NCBI GenBank assembly: GCA_965221585.1
Contig: OZ244898.1
Coordinates: 1,860,001-1,924,000, forward strand
DNA: 64,000 bases
Direction of reading: 5' to 3'
Source: VXYK01 sp965221585
GTDB lineage: Bacteria; Actinomycetota; Acidimicrobiia; Acidimicrobiales; Aldehydirespiratoraceae
The notes beneath the pieces are model-generated. The model made no database searches and was not told where the DNA came from. It worked only from the letters and a program-made list of their open reading frames with translations. How positions within the stretch are numbered: position 1 is the first letter of the stretch; the number at the start of each line of letters is the position of its first letter. Below, in pieces: positions 50,874-59,792 of this stretch. A program made the position numbers and the translations under genes.

Positions 50874-51671
50874 CTAGGCGTCGGGTCGCAGGTGGATCAC
50901 GTCTCCGGTCGTGATCGTCGTGGTAGTCGCATCATCGCCGCGGACCAGCAGGTGGCCCTGGTCGTCGAGCCCGGTCGCCTCCCCCACAACGAAGCGGTCC
51001 CCTGCCAGCTCAACCCTGACTCTGGTTCCAAGGGTCGCCGAGTTGCTGCGAAGTTCCGCAAGAACCGAGGTGGGGTCAGCGAGCCGGGACGCCAACTCAG
51101 CCAGCAGACTCGACAACAGACGGTCGCGGTCCTCAAGACTTCCCTGCTGAACCATCCCACACTCGGCCATCGAGGTCGCTGTTGGTTGGCGTTTGATCGC
51201 GCGTACGTTGATCCCGACCCCCACCACCACAGACTCATTCGGCTCGGGTATGTACTCGGCGAGTATGCCGCCGAGCTTGCCCGGAGCCGGACCGTCCAGC
51301 ACCACCAGATCGTTGGGCCATTTCGTCAACACGGTCGAGGTGGTCAGCTGATCCGCTGCACGGCGCGCCGCCGCACCCACCGCGGCCACCACACCCGCAA
51401 CACGATCCGGACCAGCCGGCAGCAGAATGCTCACCAACAGCGCAGCGCCCCGGTCATCGTCCCACTGGCGCCCCAAGCGGCCTCGGCCCGCGCTCTGGTG
51501 GTCGGCAACCAGAACCGCGGCTGAAGAACCGGCGCGCGCCTCTGCTGCGAGGTCAAGATTTGTCGACCCTGTAACCTCTACGTGGCGCAGGGGTCCCAAG
51601 CCCGTAGCGTTCGCCACGCGGCTGCTTGCCGTAAAAGGATCTCCCGCAGATGTCGCAACCTCATGGCTCAT
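50874..51671 (-). CDS. birA: Biotin-acetyl-CoA-carboxylase ligase, no DNA-binding domain
   Basis: 265 residues from ATG 51671; GTG 51617 is a shorter alternative that still includes the whole catalytic domain. It has VEVTGSTNLDLAAEA, the biotinyl-AMP loop GRGRLGRQW at 62-70, TKWPNDLVV and GGILAEY with GVGINV. The helix-turn-helix of bifunctional BirA repressors is absent, so it is enzyme only. The substrate is most likely the BCCP domain of the neighbouring, divergently transcribed accBC. With the ATG starts, the two genes overlap by 9 bp at their 5' ends. Confidence 0.92.
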   Translation of the reverse strand: MSHEVATSAGDPFTASSRVANATGLGPLRHVEVTGSTNLDLAAEARAGSSAAVLVADHQSAGRGRLGRQWDDDRGAALLVSILLPAGPDRVAGVVAAVGAAARRAADQLTTSTVLTKWPNDLVVLDGPAPGKLGGILAEYIPEPNESVVVGVGINVRAIKRQPTATSMAECGMVQQGSLEDRDRLLSSLLAELASRLADPTSVLAELRSNSATLGTRVRVELAGDRFVVGEATGLDDQGHLLVRGDDATTTTITTGDVIHLRPDA

Positions 51672-53441
51672 TCGACTAACCATTACCCTGTGTTTTCCAA
51701 AGTACTTATAGCAAACCGTGGTGAGATCGCGGTTCGGATCATTCGCGGCTGCCGCGAGCTCGGCATAGGTACGGTGGCCGTCTACTCCGACCTCGACCAC
51801 GACGCGCTGCACGTACGCCTCGCCGATGAGGCCTACAGCCTGGGTGGCAAGACCTCCGCTGAGTCCTACCTGAACACCGACGCGATCCTCGACGTCATCG
51901 AACGCAGCGGTGCCGACGCGGTTCATCCCGGCTACGGGTTCTTCTCTGAGAACGCCGACTTCGCGCGCGCCATCACCGCGCGTGGCGTCACCTTCATCGG
52001 GCCGGATCCCGAAGCCATCGAGGTGATGGGTGACAAGATCTCCGCTCGCGAGGCTGCAGAGAAAGTCGGAGTCTACGGCGTCCCCGGGACCACCGAGACG
52101 ATCACCAACCCCGCCCAGATCATCGATTTCGGGAACTCCCAAGGATGGCCGGTGGCCGTGAAGGCGGCATACGGCGGCGGCGGACGCGGCATGAAGGTCG
52201 TGAACAACGCCGACGAGGCCTCTGAGCAGTTCGACGCTGCACAAAGAGAGGCCCTCGCCTACTTCGGGCGCGACGAGTGCTACATGGAGCGCTACCTAAC
52301 CAAGCCGCGCCATGTGGAAGTCCAGATCCTGGCAGACAGGCACGGCAACTGCGTCTACCTCGGAACCCGCGACTGCTCGGTCCAACGCAGACACCAGAAA
52401 CTCGTCGAGGAGGCACCCGCGCCGGCCATCCACCCAGCGATCATCACCGCCATGGGCGAAGCGGCAGTCGAGGTCGCCCGTGGCTGCGACTACGTCAACG
52501 CCGGAACGGTCGAGTTCCTGTACGAGGACGGCAGCTTCCACTACCTGGAAATGAACACTCGCCTCCAGGTGGAGCACCCGGCAACCGAGATGGTCACCGG
52601 GATCGATCTCGTCGAAGCGCAGATCCGAGTCGCCGCCGGTGAGGAACTGCCGTTCACACAGGAAGACATCGAGATCAGCGGGCATGCAATCGAGATCCGG
52701 ATCAACGCTGAGGATCCAGCCGGCGGGGCCTTCCTGCCATCACCGGGGACCATCACGGCCCTGACCGCAGCAGACGGTTTCGGTACCAGATTCGACACCG
52801 GTTACGAGGCAGGCGACGAAATCAGCCAGTACTACGACAACCTGATAGGCAAGCTCATCGTCTGGGGCAAGGACCGCCCGACAGCTATCGCGCGGGCTGT
52901 TCGAGCGCTCAAGGAAACCACCGTCGACGGAGTCGCCACCACCGTGCCGGCGGCGATCACCGTGTTGGAGTCGGACGACTTTGCTGCGGTCGACCACAGC
53001 ACCAAGTGGTTGGAGGAGAGCGTCGATCTCAGCGACCTGCGCACTGCCGAGACCGCCGATGTCGAAGACTCTGGCGAGCCGAAGATCAAGCGCAACGTTG
53101 ATGTTGAGGTGAACGGCAAACGATTCTCAGTGTCAATGTGGGTTCCCGAGAGCCAAGGCGCACCGAGCTCGGCAAGCGCTCCACGTAGCCGCCGATCAGG
53201 CCGCGGGGCGTCCGGCGGCGGGTCCGGCAGCGGGGACGTCACCGTGCCTATGCAGGGCACGATCGTCAAGGTCCTCGTCGCTGTCGGCGACCCCGTTGAT
53301 GTCGGCGATGTCATCGTTGTTCTGGAAGCGATGAAGATGGAGAACAACGTCACCGCCGAGAAGGCAGGAACGATCGCCGAAGTCCGTGTCGCCGAAGGTG
53401 ACTCGGTCGGCGGAGGAGACATCGTCGCCGTAATCGAGTAG
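51663..53441 (+). CDS. accA3: Acetyl/propionyl-CoA carboxylase alpha subunit (BC-BCCP fusion)
   Basis: 592 residues from ATG 51663 (MAHSTNHYPVFSKVLIANRG); GTG 51690 is also possible. The biotin carboxylase part (about 10-455) has ANRGEIAVRI, HPGYGFFSENADFA, the ATP loop KAAYGGGGRGMKVV and EMNTRLQVEHPATEM. A Ser/Gly-rich linker leads to the biotinyl domain with EAMKMEN and the target Lys558. This is the actinobacterial AccA-type alpha subunit that works with separate carboxyltransferase beta subunits to make malonyl-CoA or methylmalonyl-CoA. The biotin ligase gene diverges from it. Confidence 0.95.
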   Translation: MAHSTNHYPVFSKVLIANRGEIAVRIIRGCRELGIGTVAVYSDLDHDALHVRLADEAYSLGGKTSAESYLNTDAILDVIERSGADAVHPGYGFFSENADFARAITARGVTFIGPDPEAIEVMGDKISAREAAEKVGVYGVPGTTETITNPAQIIDFGNSQGWPVAVKAAYGGGGRGMKVVNNADEASEQFDAAQREALAYFGRDECYMERYLTKPRHVEVQILADRHGNCVYLGTRDCSVQRRHQKLVEEAPAPAIHPAIITAMGEAAVEVARGCDYVNAGTVEFLYEDGSFHYLEMNTRLQVEHPATEMVTGIDLVEAQIRVAAGEELPFTQEDIEISGHAIEIRINAEDPAGGAFLPSPGTITALTAADGFGTRFDTGYEAGDEISQYYDNLIGKLIVWGKDRPTAIARAVRALKETTVDGVATTVPAAITVLESDDFAAVDHSTKWLEESVDLSDLRTAETADVEDSGEPKIKRNVDVEVNGKRFSVSMWVPESQGAPSSASAPRSRRSGRGASGGGSGSGDVTVPMQGTIVKVLVAVGDPVDVGDVIVVLEAMKMENNVTAEKAGTIAEVRVAEGDSVGGGDIVAVIE

Positions 53442-53468
53442 CGCCTCTCATAATCGAGTAGCGGCTCT
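53431..53468. repeat. 20-bp tandem duplication at the accBC stop
   Basis: TAATCGAGTAGCGCCTCT (53431-53448) recurs at 53451-53468 with one change. The first copy contains the last two codons and stop of accBC. Confidence 0.8.
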
Positions 53469-53503
53469 GTAGATCAGCGGTTGTTCGGCGAATTCACGCG
53501 GTG

Positions 53504-54865
53504 CTATTCCGCGGCTTCACGCAGGGCTTCGGCAAGGGTCGGATGCACCAGCGCGCTCTCGTGGATGTCCGCAACGGTGAGACCATTGCTGACCGCCACG
53601 GCGATGACCGAGATCAGTTCGGCCGCGTGACGGCCCACGATCGAACCACCGAGAACGACCCCGGTGGCAGGGTCCGAGACGATCTTCACGAAACCACGGG
53701 GGTCATCGTTGATCTGGGCTTTCGCCGAGGAGGCGAACGGGACTTTGGTGACCCGGACCTTGCGCCCCTCGGAGAACGCGTCCGCCTCGGCTAGGCCGAC
53801 ATCGGCGATCTCCGGCTCGGTGAAGATCGCGGACGCAGCCTTGTCGTAGTCAATGACTCGACGTCGAGACACCGAGAGCGCACCAAGGGCATGTTCGGCG
53901 ATCTTCTGACCCTGGATGCTCGCCACCGAGGAGAGCGGCAGGCGTCCACTCAGGTCTCCGGCGGCATAGATGTGGCCGACGTTGGAACGAAGGTTCACAT
54001 CCACTGGCACATAGCCGTCCTCCGAGTGCACTCCAGCGTTCTCCAGACCCAGCGTTTCGCTGTTGGGAACCGAACCGATGGCCAACAGTGCGTGCGACCC
54101 TTTCACCACGCGGCCATCGTCACAACTGACCGTTACTTCCTCGTTCTGCGTGCTGATACCGACGGCGCGTGCACCCTTGAGCAGCTGGACCTTCCGACGC
54201 AGGAAGTCCTCCTCCAGCGCAGCCGCCACTTCCGGGTCCTTGGCTGGAAGAACCTGTTGGCGGCTGACAATCAGGGTCACTTCGGACCCCATCGACTGGA
54301 ACATATGCACGAACTCCACTCCCGTGACGCCCGAGCCGATGACCACCAGGTGCTCCGGCATCGTCGGCGGTGGATAGGCGTCTCGAGTGGTGAGCACCCT
54401 CACGCCGTCTACCGGTGCCCAATCGGGAAGACGAGGGCGACTGCCGGTGGCCAGGACGATGACATCGGCTTCGAATTCGATCGAACCATCCGCGGTGTCC
54501 GCCCTGACGGTGTGCGCGTCAAGCATCGTTCCTGTGCCGTGAGCGAATTGAACTTGCTGGCTGGCAAGCAGGCTACGAATCTGGCTCTCAAGTCGATGCT
54601 CAAGAGTCGACAGCCGTTCTCTCAGCTGGTCGAGGTCGACATCGGTCGCAACCTCGGAAAGTCCCATGCGCATGGAACGTTGCACGAACGATCGGGCGTT
54701 CCCCGCGGCGATCATCGCCTTGGACGGGATGCAGTCCCACAGATGGGCGGCTCCGCCTATCGTGTCCCGCTCGATCAGCACCACCTCAGCACCCAATCGT
54801 GCTGCTGTGGTGGCGCAACTGTTGCCCGCCGGACCTCCTCCGACAATTACCATTCGAGTGGTCAT
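53504..54865 (-). CDS. lpdA: LpdA-like flavoprotein disulfide reductase homologue with one active-site Cys
   Basis: 453 residues from ATG 54865 (TTG 54868 also possible). The FAD motif VIVGGGPAGNSCA is at the N terminus, the second Rossmann motif is VVIGSGVTGVEF, and the C-terminal interface holds ALVHPTLAEAL with the family His. The redox centre reads GGAAHLWDCIPSK: Cys45 is present, but the first cysteine of the usual CxxxxC is Ala40. The normal dithiol chemistry is therefore not possible. Mycobacterial LpdA (Rv3303c), which also lacks the full disulfide, acts as an NAD(P)H:quinone reductase; that is the best functional guess. It may alternatively be annotated as soluble transhydrogenase. 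Confidence 0.85.
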   Translation of the reverse strand: MTTRMVIVGGGPAGNSCATTAARLGAEVVLIERDTIGGAAHLWDCIPSKAMIAAGNARSFVQRSMRMGLSEVATDVDLDQLRERLSTLEHRLESQIRSLLASQQVQFAHGTGTMLDAHTVRADTADGSIEFEADVIVLATGSRPRLPDWAPVDGVRVLTTRDAYPPPTMPEHLVVIGSGVTGVEFVHMFQSMGSEVTLIVSRQQVLPAKDPEVAAALEEDFLRRKVQLLKGARAVGISTQNEEVTVSCDDGRVVKGSHALLAIGSVPNSETLGLENAGVHSEDGYVPVDVNLRSNVGHIYAAGDLSGRLPLSSVASIQGQKIAEHALGALSVSRRRVIDYDKAASAIFTEPEIADVGLAEADAFSEGRKVRVTKVPFASSAKAQINDDPRGFVKIVSDPATGVVLGGSIVGRHAAELISVIAVAVSNGLTVADIHESALVHPTLAEALREAAE

Positions 54866-54993
54866 CAAGCGGAGATGCTACCTGTCGCGTCACGGTTTGT
54901 GGGCTCAACGGCGGGTTCGCGCCACTTCAGGTTCGCTCCGCGTGTACTCGAGCCCCAACGGACGCAGCATGGGGCGATGTCGTCGCTGACGAC

Positions 54994-54999
54994 TAGATT
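54994..54999 (+). promoter_or_regulatory. Candidate -10 of leaderless GT-C operon transcript
   Basis: TAGATT ends 8 nt before the GTG at 55008, with no Shine-Dalgarno. Confidence 0.45.
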
Positions 55000-55007
55000 C
55001 AGCGGCT

Positions 55008-56591
55008 GTGGCCCCCGCCGCTGGAGAAACCGACCGAGGTGCTGACAACGGTGCCGACACCGATCGCACGGACACCGATTACGATGGCGCGCCCGTACCA
55101 CTGCGGTGGAACCGAGCGGCTCTGGCACTCGCCGTCATCGCCGTGGCCGTCGGCGCCGCACTGCGTCTGGTCGCCCCCTCGCCGTTGTGGCTCGATGAGG
55201 CGCTGTCGGTCAACATCGCGGAGTTGGACTTCGACCAGATGGTGGAGGCGCTCCGCCACGACGGCCACCCCGCCCTCTACTACCTGCTGCTCGGCTGGTG
55301 GATCGACGCCTTCGGCGCCGGTGATCTGGCGGTGCGTTCGTTGTCCGGGGTGTTCTCGCTCCTCTCAGTCTGGGTGCTCCACCGAATCGCCAGGCGGAAC
55401 GGAGCCACAGCCGCGCAGGTGACTCTGTTGCTTGCCGCAACGTCGCCGTTCCTGATCCGCTACGCAACCGAAGCTCGGATGTATGCGCTTTTGGTTCTAC
55501 TGTGCTGTGTCGGGTGGCTGTGCGTTGAGCGGGCGATCGAGCGCCCGTCGGTGGTTCGGCTGGGGCTCCTGGCACTCACGGTCGCGGCTCTTGTACATAC
55601 GCACTACTGGAGTTTCTTCCTGATCGGCTCGGCGTTGATCGTCGTGGCCTACAACGCCATGTTCGGAGCCGACGACACGCGGGCGGCCGCGTTCCGTATC
55701 GGCGCTGCGGTCGTCGCCGGCAGCGCCACCGTGCTGGTCTGGTCGAGCGTTCTGATCGAACAGCTCCGAACCACCGGAACGCCGTGGGCCGACCGTGCAC
55801 GACCCGCAGAAATCGTCATCGAGACGATTCAGGCGATCGGAGGCAACAACCGCTTCGAGGGAGAGCTCTTGGGGATCGTGTTGGCGGTGGCCGCAGTTCT
55901 GGGGGTGCTCGCCTGCCGCATCGACGGACGAGACCTGGTGCTTCGATTCGGCACCAAGGGACTGGATCGCGCCGCGCTGTGCGTCGTGGGGACCCTCGGG
56001 CTCGGTGGAGGCGTCGCCGCGGTGACCGCCGGCGCATTTGAAGCGCGCTACGCCGCGGTGGTCGTCGGGTTCCTGCTGGTACTGGCCGCCAAGGGAATAT
56101 CGATGCTTCCAAGCACACCGAGGATCGTGGTGCTGGTGGTGGTCGTCGCGGTCGGACTCGCAGTCAGTGTCGACGAGGCGCGCCGCGACCGTACCCAAGG
56201 TGCAGACGTCGCGGCGCTGATCAACGAACAGGCCAAACCCGGCGATGTGGTCGTCTTCTGCCCCGACCAGGTAGGGCCTGCGACCCTTCGAGGAATCGCC
56301 GGGCCCGTGACTTCGTTCGCGTATCCCCGTGGCGACGGTCGATTCGTCGACTGGCAGGACTACTCCGAAACGATCGCCGACACTGGAGTCGACAGTTTCG
56401 TCAACAACCTGCTCGCCGAGGCCCAGAACCATGATGTCTGGCTGGTGAACGGATTCGGCTACAAGAACCTCGGCGACCGCTGCGAAGCAATCATCAACGA
56501 GTTGGGGCAAAACCGCCGAGCGCAGCGACTCCTGGCTCCCAGCGACGTCTTTGAGCCGATGCTGCTAACTCGTTACGAGTCCGTGCAGTGA
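55008..56591 (+). CDS. GT-C fold membrane glycosyltransferase (GT39-like)
   Basis: 527 residues with a GTG start. After an acidic 30-residue tail come about ten membrane helices. The first loop has PLWLDEALSVNIAELDF, the Asp-Glu motif typical of GT39/ArnT-like enzymes, followed by RHDGHPALYYLLLGWW. These proteins use polyprenyl-phosphate sugars to glycosylate targets outside the membrane. The C-terminal ~130 residues are a soluble exterior part. The next gene starts within its stop (GTGA overlap), giving a translationally coupled pair. Donor and acceptor are unknown. Confidence 0.85.
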   Translation: MAPAAGETDRGADNGADTDRTDTDYDGAPVPLRWNRAALALAVIAVAVGAALRLVAPSPLWLDEALSVNIAELDFDQMVEALRHDGHPALYYLLLGWWIDAFGAGDLAVRSLSGVFSLLSVWVLHRIARRNGATAAQVTLLLAATSPFLIRYATEARMYALLVLLCCVGWLCVERAIERPSVVRLGLLALTVAALVHTHYWSFFLIGSALIVVAYNAMFGADDTRAAAFRIGAAVVAGSATVLVWSSVLIEQLRTTGTPWADRARPAEIVIETIQAIGGNNRFEGELLGIVLAVAAVLGVLACRIDGRDLVLRFGTKGLDRAALCVVGTLGLGGGVAAVTAGAFEARYAAVVVGFLLVLAAKGISMLPSTPRIVVLVVVVAVGLAVSVDEARRDRTQGADVAALINEQAKPGDVVVFCPDQVGPATLRGIAGPVTSFAYPRGDGRFVDWQDYSETIADTGVDSFVNNLLAEAQNHDVWLVNGFGYKNLGDRCEAIINELGQNRRAQRLLAPSDVFEPMLLTRYESVQ

Positions 56592-57673
56592 GTATCCCGT
56601 TGAACTGGCGGCAGGACTTCCGGGTGGCGGTGGCCGGCTGGATCGAGGCCAGAATCTATGTCGCCGCTGCCTATATCGCCACCGTGGCGATCCTTGACCA
56701 ACTCGATCCCTCAAAGGCGTTGTACCCCGTAGACGACGGGCTGATCCCCTGGGACGGCACCTGGTACCGCGACCTGGCCAACGAGGGTTACGGCGCACCC
56801 GGACTCGAAGGGGGAATCCGCTTCTTTCCGCTGTGGCCCCTATTGGGCCGAGTTCTCGGAGCAGGACGACCCGACATTGCACTGGTGATCGCGGCCAACC
56901 TGTTCGCTCTGGTTGCGGGAATGCTGGTGCACCGCGTGGCACTTCAGGAGACCGACGACCCGGAAACCTCCAGACACGTAGTGCGAATCTTCTCGCTGTT
57001 CCCGTCGGCTTTCGTGCTGGTTCTCGGCTACAGCGAGGCGCTCTTCTTGACGCTTGGGATCGGTTTCGTCCTCTGCGCCAGGGCACGCAACTGGTGGGCC
57101 ACAGCCCTGTTGGGTTTTGCCGCCGGTCTGACACGACCGGTCGGAGCACTGCTGGCCCTGCCCGCGGCGGTGCGCGTCGCCAGAGGTGATCCGCGTTCGC
57201 CCAAAGCCTGGCTGGCTGTCGTTTCGGCACCGCTGGGCACCGCCTGTTTCCTCGGCTGGGCGGAACGCACCCAGGGCGGGTGGCGCGTCCCGATCGAGGC
57301 GCAGACCGAGCTGCGGGGATCCACTGTTGAACCGATCACCCGGATCGCCCGCGCGCTGATCGACGGCGCTCGCGGCGACGTCGGAGAACTGCTGCACGGC
57401 GGCGCGGCAGTGATTCTGGTGATTCTGCTGGTTGTCTCGGTTCGCAGACTCTCCACCGACCTGTGGGTGTACGCGATTGCGTCGACGGTGCTGCTCTTTG
57501 CTGCTGAGAACCTGAACTCGATGGAACGCTACGCCCTGGCTGTCTTCCCGCTTGTGATCGCTGCTGGGATCGTGAGCAGCGCACCAATGCTCCGGCGTTG
57601 GTTGCCGACGGCTTCGGCCGTGGCGATGACGACCTTGACGATCCTGGCTCTGAACGGCGTCTATGTCCCCTGA
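56588..57673 (+). CDS. PIG-V-like membrane mannosyltransferase
   Basis: 361 residues, GTG start overlapping the previous stop. Eight to ten membrane helices. The first loop holds LIPWDGTWYRDLANEGYG, where WDGxWY is the conserved PIG-V/Gpi18-type motif, then IRFFPLWPLLGR and LFPSAFVLVLGYSEALFL. PIG-V proteins transfer mannose from a polyprenyl-phosphate donor on the outer face of the membrane; bacterial relatives are probably similar. It is coupled to the GT-C gene upstream and overlaps the GT4 gene downstream by 11 bp. Confidence 0.87.
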   Translation: MSIPLNWRQDFRVAVAGWIEARIYVAAAYIATVAILDQLDPSKALYPVDDGLIPWDGTWYRDLANEGYGAPGLEGGIRFFPLWPLLGRVLGAGRPDIALVIAANLFALVAGMLVHRVALQETDDPETSRHVVRIFSLFPSAFVLVLGYSEALFLTLGIGFVLCARARNWWATALLGFAAGLTRPVGALLALPAAVRVARGDPRSPKAWLAVVSAPLGTACFLGWAERTQGGWRVPIEAQTELRGSTVEPITRIARALIDGARGDVGELLHGGAAVILVILLVVSVRRLSTDLWVYAIASTVLLFAAENLNSMERYALAVFPLVIAAGIVSSAPMLRRWLPTASAVAMTTLTILALNGVYVP

Positions 57674-58811
57674 GCACGACCACACGCGACCGGCCAACGG
57701 CGACAACCCCGCGCCCGATACCGCGGCTCCGGCTACGCCCGGCGACAACACAGTCTCAGTCGGGATCGACGTCACCGCGATGGTCGGACAGCCCAGTGGA
57801 ATCCACCAGACGACACGTGCCCTCGTACACGCGCTCGAAGAGGTTGACGGGATCGACGTCAGCGGCTGGCTCCTGACTCTCCGAGGCAGGCGACCGGACG
57901 CAGAAGTCCCGATCCGTCATTCGCGGGTGCCCGCCCGAGTCGCCCATCAGCTGTGGCAGCGCAACCTACGCGGCCTCGACCGGTTGATCGTCGGATCCGT
58001 CGACATCGTCCACGGGACGAACTTCACCGCTCCACCGACCGAGCGCTCAGTCATCACAGTCCAAGACCTCTCCCTGGTCCACCACCCGCAATGGTGTCGG
58101 TCCGAAGTAGTCGCCATGGTCAAACCCCTGCAGACCGCGGTCGCCGCCGGAGCGACCGTACACGTGACCTCGAGCGCCGTCGCCGAGGAGGTGCACACAC
58201 ATCTCGGTGTATCACAGGACAGGATCGCGCTGGTCCCCCACGCTGTCACACCCGTCGTAGCCGGCGATGCCGAAACCGGGCGCAGACTCGCCGGTTACGA
58301 CAAGTACGTTCTGGTGCTCGGAACCACCGAACATCGCAAGAACGTCGGCCTGATCAGCGATTTGCTGCGTTCGTTCCCCGACGATGCCGGGGTGGTGGTG
58401 GCCGGGCCGCCTGGAAACGCTGAATCGACACTGCGCGCCGCCTCCGCTGATCGGAGGTTCGTGAGGCTCCCCACCGTCACCGACACCCAGAAGGCGTCGC
58501 TGCTGCGGGGTGCCACAGTGCTGGCCTTTCCCTCACGTTATGAAGGGTTCGGGCTGCCTCCGCTCGAAGCGCTGTCGGTCGGCACTCCCGTAGTGGCAAA
58601 CGCGGTCGGAGCGTTGCCCGAGTTGATCGGAGATTCGGTGACGCTGGTGCAGGATGACAACGATGAAGCGTTCGTCGAACAGCTCCGTGCTGCGATCACC
58701 GAACCGGGCGTGGTGTCGGCAGGTCTCCAAGCTCGAATCAGATCGCTGACTTGGCACAACGCAGCCCAACGAATGGCCGAGGTGTATCGGCGAGTCAAAG
58801 CAGGACGCTGA
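57663..58811 (+). CDS. Glycosyltransferase family 4
   Basis: 382 residues, starting inside the end of the PIG-V-like gene. It has VSVGIDVTAMVGQPSGIHQTT in the acceptor half with SVDIVHGTNF. The donor half holds YVLVLGTTEHRKNVGLI and FPSRYEGFGLPPLEALSVGTPVV with the E(x7)E motif, close to actinobacterial mannosyl- or rhamnosyltransferases. It is the last member of the GT-C/PIG-V/GT4 unit. A cytoplasmic nucleotide-sugar donor is expected. Confidence 0.88.
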   Translation: MSPEHDHTRPANGDNPAPDTAAPATPGDNTVSVGIDVTAMVGQPSGIHQTTRALVHALEEVDGIDVSGWLLTLRGRRPDAEVPIRHSRVPARVAHQLWQRNLRGLDRLIVGSVDIVHGTNFTAPPTERSVITVQDLSLVHHPQWCRSEVVAMVKPLQTAVAAGATVHVTSSAVAEEVHTHLGVSQDRIALVPHAVTPVVAGDAETGRRLAGYDKYVLVLGTTEHRKNVGLISDLLRSFPDDAGVVVAGPPGNAESTLRAASADRRFVRLPTVTDTQKASLLRGATVLAFPSRYEGFGLPPLEALSVGTPVVANAVGALPELIGDSVTLVQDDNDEAFVEQLRAAITEPGVVSAGLQARIRSLTWHNAAQRMAEVYRRVKAGR

Positions 58812-58850
58812 TTCACCAGCATCGGAGGGGTGTCCGTATCGCACGGCCTC

Positions 58851-58856
58851 TAGGCT
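58851..58856 (+). promoter_or_regulatory. Candidate -10 of leaderless GT2 transcript
   Basis: TAGGCT ends 6 nt before the GTG at 58863, with no Shine-Dalgarno. Confidence 0.4.
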
Positions 58857-58862
58857 CAGACG

Positions 58863-59780
58863 GTGGCCATCGAACCAACTCTGGACGTCAGCATCGTGCT
58901 GCCCGTCCACAACGAAGCACCACACCTCGCAGACGAGCTGGCCCGGATACGCGCATCCATGGACGCCTCGGAATACTCCTGGGAGCTCGTGATCGTCGAC
59001 GACGGCTCCAGCGACGGATCTGCCGACATCTGCAAGGGTCTCCCCAAAGTGCGGGTCCTCAGCTCGCCGCGGAACCGGGGTTCCGGGGCTGCGCGGCGTC
59101 TCGGCACCGAGGCCGCCCGCGGACGCGTGGTGGTCTGGTCCGACGCGGACATGACCTACCCCAACGACCAGATTCCCCAACTCGTCGCAGAACTCGGAGA
59201 CGGGGATCACATCGTCGGTGCGAGGACCTCAGAACAGGGCACGCTCAAGGTTTTCCGAGTGCCGACGAAGTGGGCTGTCCGCCGTCTCGCCTGCTATCTG
59301 ACGCGCACACCGATCCCTGACCTCAACTCGGGGTTCCGGGCATTCAGGCGAGACGTGGGCCTTCAGTTCACCCACCAGTTGCCAAGCGGATTCTCGTGTG
59401 TCACCACCATCACCATGTCCTTCTTGATGAACGGATACGAAGTCCGCTACGTACCGATCGAATACAAGCGGCGTGCCGGTCGTTCCAAGTTCCACTGGTT
59501 CCGCGACACCAGTCGCTACGTGTTGCAGGTCATCCGCATGATGCTGACCTACGACCCTCTGCGGGTGGCCCTGCCGATCGCGTCGACCCTGGGTGTCGTG
59601 TTCGCCGCCAAACTCGGATACGACATCGTCGGCAAGGACTTCCGACCCGCTGCCAACACTCTGCTGTTGGGGTTCGCGGTGCTTCAGGTGCTCGTCGTGG
59701 GACTGCTCGCAGACCTGGTGGTCAGGTTGAACCGTCCCACGAAGCTGATCCCTCCGGGCGATGTCAGCGAGACTCCCTGA
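58863..59780 (+). CDS. GT2 polyprenyl-phosphate sugar synthase-like
   Basis: 305 residues with a GTG start. The catalytic domain has VSIVLPVHNEAPHLADEL, VIVDDGSSDGSADI, RGSGAARRLG-like substitution at the GKGxA position, the DAD motif in WSDADMTYP and PDLNSGFRAFRRD. Two membrane helices follow (about 233-250 and 262-285). This is the dolichyl-phosphate mannose/glucose synthase type (DPM1/GtrB-like), which would supply lipid-linked sugar to the neighbouring GT-C and PIG-V-like enzymes. It converges on the next minus-strand gene with 12 bp between stops. Confidence 0.88.
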   Translation: MAIEPTLDVSIVLPVHNEAPHLADELARIRASMDASEYSWELVIVDDGSSDGSADICKGLPKVRVLSSPRNRGSGAARRLGTEAARGRVVVWSDADMTYPNDQIPQLVAELGDGDHIVGARTSEQGTLKVFRVPTKWAVRRLACYLTRTPIPDLNSGFRAFRRDVGLQFTHQLPSGFSCVTTITMSFLMNGYEVRYVPIEYKRRAGRSKFHWFRDTSRYVLQVIRMMLTYDPLRVALPIASTLGVVFAAKLGYDIVGKDFRPAANTLLLGFAVLQVLVVGLLADLVVRLNRPTKLIPPGDVSETP

Positions 59781-59792
59781 CAAACCTGCCTG

